From Sphaeroforma arctica JP610 (Eukaryota > Opisthokonta > Ichthyosporea > Ichthyophonida), in assembly GCF_001186125.1 (NCBI RefSeq), contig NW_014040491.1, forward strand, positions 1-47,639: 47,639 nucleotides of DNA. The letters are read 5' to 3'. A program made the position numbers and the translations under genes. Shown here piece by piece: positions 45,351-47,639 of this stretch. Each line of letters opens with the position of its first letter. Position 1 is the first letter of the stretch. Below the pieces are notes generated by a model. The model was not told the DNA's origin. It did not search any database and saw only the letters and a program-made list of their open reading frames with translations.

Positions 45351-47030
45351 ATTCGAATCGTGACTACCGTACTCGTGTGGAACAGTGCAACAGAAACAAC
45401 AGCTACCAGTACCGCTACGATGATCAGGACCGACAGGACTACCGATTAGATAGGTAAAATCGACGCGACTACGACGATGGCAGATATTCACGAGATATCC
45501 AACGTTCACAAGACATTGACAGAACATACCGACCCCAGAGCAATCGACGCCAAGCTCACGAAGGCAGACAGGACAAAGCAATGTCAGTACAAGTATCTGA
45601 TGACCAGCTATCTGCAAACAGACAGATTGCATTCTCCACAATTAACCTTACAATCGACAACATGGAGGTGAATGATCAGTTAGGTAGATATTCCAGAGGT
45701 GGATACGGACTAGCTTGTAGTAGATGCGCCACCATACACGTACTTCCCTATAAGTACCACAAACATCATCTCGTCAGCAACATGCGCATTAATAACCGGT
45801 ATGCGCTCGAAGTAGCTGATGGTGCTATCATTTATCCGAAGTATGTGGCTCAGCTAGGAAACTTGGGGAACGTACTCATTGATATAACCTTCAAAACTGC
45901 ACTACTAGATATCAGCCTACTCGGCGCGACACTACTCATTTAAACTCACCGACAACATGATGTACATATTACTACCAAGCTTTGGAACCATAACAGTACA
46001 TGAAAAGCACAGAATATACTGTGTGCACATCGACGACATAGCTATGACTACAGTAGAACCATCACAGGAGAAAGCCAACCAGATTTCATGGCACAACAGG
46101 CTCGCGCACCCCAGCTACGTCCCAAAAGAGTTACCCTATATAAGGCAACCGAAGGAACGATACAAAGCATAAACGAGTGCTAAGAAGAAGAACTAGAATA
46201 CAAACAAGGAACGACAGCACGAACCTGCTACAGAGCCTCTCAAGTTAGTCTTCGTGGACATAATAGGACCGTTCGTAGCGTCAATAGGATCCAACACCCA
46301 CTCTGTATCAATCATAAACGACTTTCATAGCATGGCCAAAGAGTATCCGATCCGCGATCTGAAAGCGACAACAATTCTGGATGCTATATTACACACCTTC
46401 GATGAATAGTACATCATAACTCATCGCCGAGTCCAGTGCATACAAATGGATCGAGGCTCACAGTTTACAGCAAACGTAACGAGACGCATGCTTGCGTATT
46501 TGGGATACTGCTCGAGGTACGCACCTACGGCCACGCCACAATACCATGTCAAGGTAGAGAGACTATATGGTACACTGGTCCCTAGAATGCCTGCACAACT
46601 GAAGTATGCACGTCTACCGACTACTATGTGGGCTGAATCACTGATTCAAACTGCCAACATATACAATGCTATACCAACTAACGAGAAGAGCTCATCCCCA
46701 TACGAGAAGTTTACAGGATACGCATTTCCGATAGATATATTCAGAACATTCGGGTGCCACATCGCATACAAGAACCGTGATCCAGACGGTAAACTCGACG
46801 ATAAAGCACTGGATGGCGTTCTTCTTGCGCAACCCTTGGACACAACACCGGACTCGTATCGTATATACTCGCCTCTGACCAAGCGTATAATACAAAGCCG
46901 AGACGTCTATATATTCGAAGATGAATTTTTTGTCTGGGAAGTCAACAAATGTACAACCGCTATCGCATCACCAGACAAGACCAACAGTAGTACATTCCTC
47001 CAAATCGAGAATGGCGATTTCCAAACCGAC
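45345..47030 (+). mobile_element. Ty1/copia-like fossil: protease/integrase part in opposite orientation
   Basis: On the plus strand, from left to right, there is an Asn/Arg/Gln-rich segment like the end of Gag (about 45345-45460), a protease-like region (about 45660-45945), a pre-integrase motif (WHNRLAHPSY, about 46089) and the integrase core and its C-terminal part (about 46240-46930). It is broken, with several breaks. The order of parts is normal for copia but the orientation is opposite to the Gag and reverse-transcriptase parts on either side. The segment is bounded by the inverted repeat 45252-45350 / 46935-47029. Confidence 0.8.
46935..47029. repeat. Inverted repeat partner (right) at the retroelement inversion junction
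   Basis: This is the plus-strand copy of the linker segment found in minus orientation at 45252-45350. Immediately to its right the sequence changes to the minus-strand Gag-like part, which marks the second junction. Confidence 0.9.
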
Positions 47031-47034
47031 GCCG

Positions 47035-47332
47035 CCACTGCTGAATGTGACGTATCTCTGCTGAGGTACTGCCATTCGCCCGCATACTGGGTAGCAATCG
47101 CGACTATCCATATGTGGTTGCCCTGCAGGCCTGGTAGCATATCTCGTTGCACTAAGCTATAGAACTCTAGGCTAAAATACAAGCTCAGCATATGCTCCTT
47201 CGCTTCAGCCTGGTCGTCACCAAGATTGGTGAACGCAGGCGACGCCATCGCGCGACAGATTGATGCCATCCAGGCGTAAAAATCGTCACTTTTGTTGCCA
47301 TGCAACAAGTGACGCTGAAATCGCGTAGACAT
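47035..47332 (-). mobile_element. Ty1/copia-like fossil: Gag N-terminal part
   Basis: A minus-strand frame opens with ATG at about 47332 and reads as a copia Gag N-terminus (HLLHGNKSDDFYAWMAS, then a helical LYFSLEFYSLVQRDM segment). It is cut at the junction with the oppositely oriented integrase segment. It is the 5' side of the same element as 43639-45350 judged by strand and order. Confidence 0.6.
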
Positions 47333-47639
47333 CTTGACTGGGTTCGAATTAATTATTCATTAACTAGTACACCACCGATTTACTACTATTGTGAGTTACG
47401 GATTTCACAGCTAGTTAGATACACACTTCGTTTAATAGTAGTATATTATTATGTTGGTGTAAGGGCTAGATTCTAATCCTGGGCCCAGATCTATATAGTT
47501 GATAATTTGTCAGTCTAATGATTTGGTTCACGGAATTCTAGTTATGGCACGTGTCAAAATAGAAAGCTCGGTACTACGGCACCTAGGGTCCCTAGGCCGG
47601 CACTGACGGGTCCTATGGCCCCTAGGCCAATCACAATAT
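47333..47639. other. Flank of the copia fossil to the window edge
   Basis: A 5' LTR would be expected here for the minus-strand element, but I cannot find a matching copy on the other side or a clear primer-binding site. Near the edge, CCTAGG-containing words repeat (acctagggtccctaggcc, cccctaggcc) as a small palindrome-rich patch. Confidence 0.3.

Overview
The window is nuclear DNA of a eukaryote. The coding genes carry many short GT-AG introns, polyadenylation hexamers sit close to stop codons, and microsatellites, minisatellites and decayed transposons fill the spaces. A gene of calcium-binding-type EGF repeats built from phase 1-1 exons, an SFSWAP-type splicing regulator and pogo/Tigger-like and Ty1/copia-like elements together suggest a unicellular relative of animals (Holozoa, perhaps an ichthyosporean). 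That placement is inference; no marker in the window proves it. The code looks standard: UTP20 reads about 3,052 codons without an internal stop.

Layout. 1-1.8 kb: an unrecognised, broken coiled-coil and proline-rich reading frame on the minus strand, perhaps from a mobile element. 1.8-6.9 kb: gene-poor, AT-rich DNA with a 996-bp pogo/Tigger-like non-autonomous DNA transposon (TA target duplication) followed by GC-rich and satellite-like repeats. 6.96-8.80 kb: an intact two-exon mitochondrial carrier of the glutamate or aspartate/glutamate type, followed by a decayed tandem copy of its last exon (9.0-9.65 kb) and a 38-bp minisatellite. 10.9-17.1 kb: a multi-exon gene for a secreted or membrane-anchored EGF-repeat protein with three frame-breaking lesions, so probably decaying or skipping exons. 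17.8-20.5 kb (minus): an intronless 878-codon SFSWAP-like splicing regulator with one SURP module. 21.4-39.8 kb: a complete 26-exon UTP20 gene, the giant HEAT-like scaffold of the small-subunit processome; every splice phase agrees across the model. 39.8-43.6 kb: no gene found, but a very recent 164-bp tandem duplication and a T-tailed hairpin. 43.6-47.3 kb: a broken Ty1/copia-like retroelement whose central part (protease and integrase) runs in the opposite orientation to its flanking Gag and reverse-transcriptase parts, with a roughly 95-bp inverted repeat at the two junctions.

The SFSWAP-like gene and UTP20 are head to head across 936 bp, so they may share a bidirectional promoter joining splicing control and ribosome biogenesis. 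That region holds two CACGTG boxes and a repeated motif. The EGF gene and the SFSWAP-like gene converge. I did not find a clearly new multi-gene system. The best leads are the inverted retroelement core, the intronless SFSWAP gene with its stop-overlapping poly(A) hexamer, the decaying EGF gene with an unfamiliar C-terminal region, and the duplicated carrier exon.
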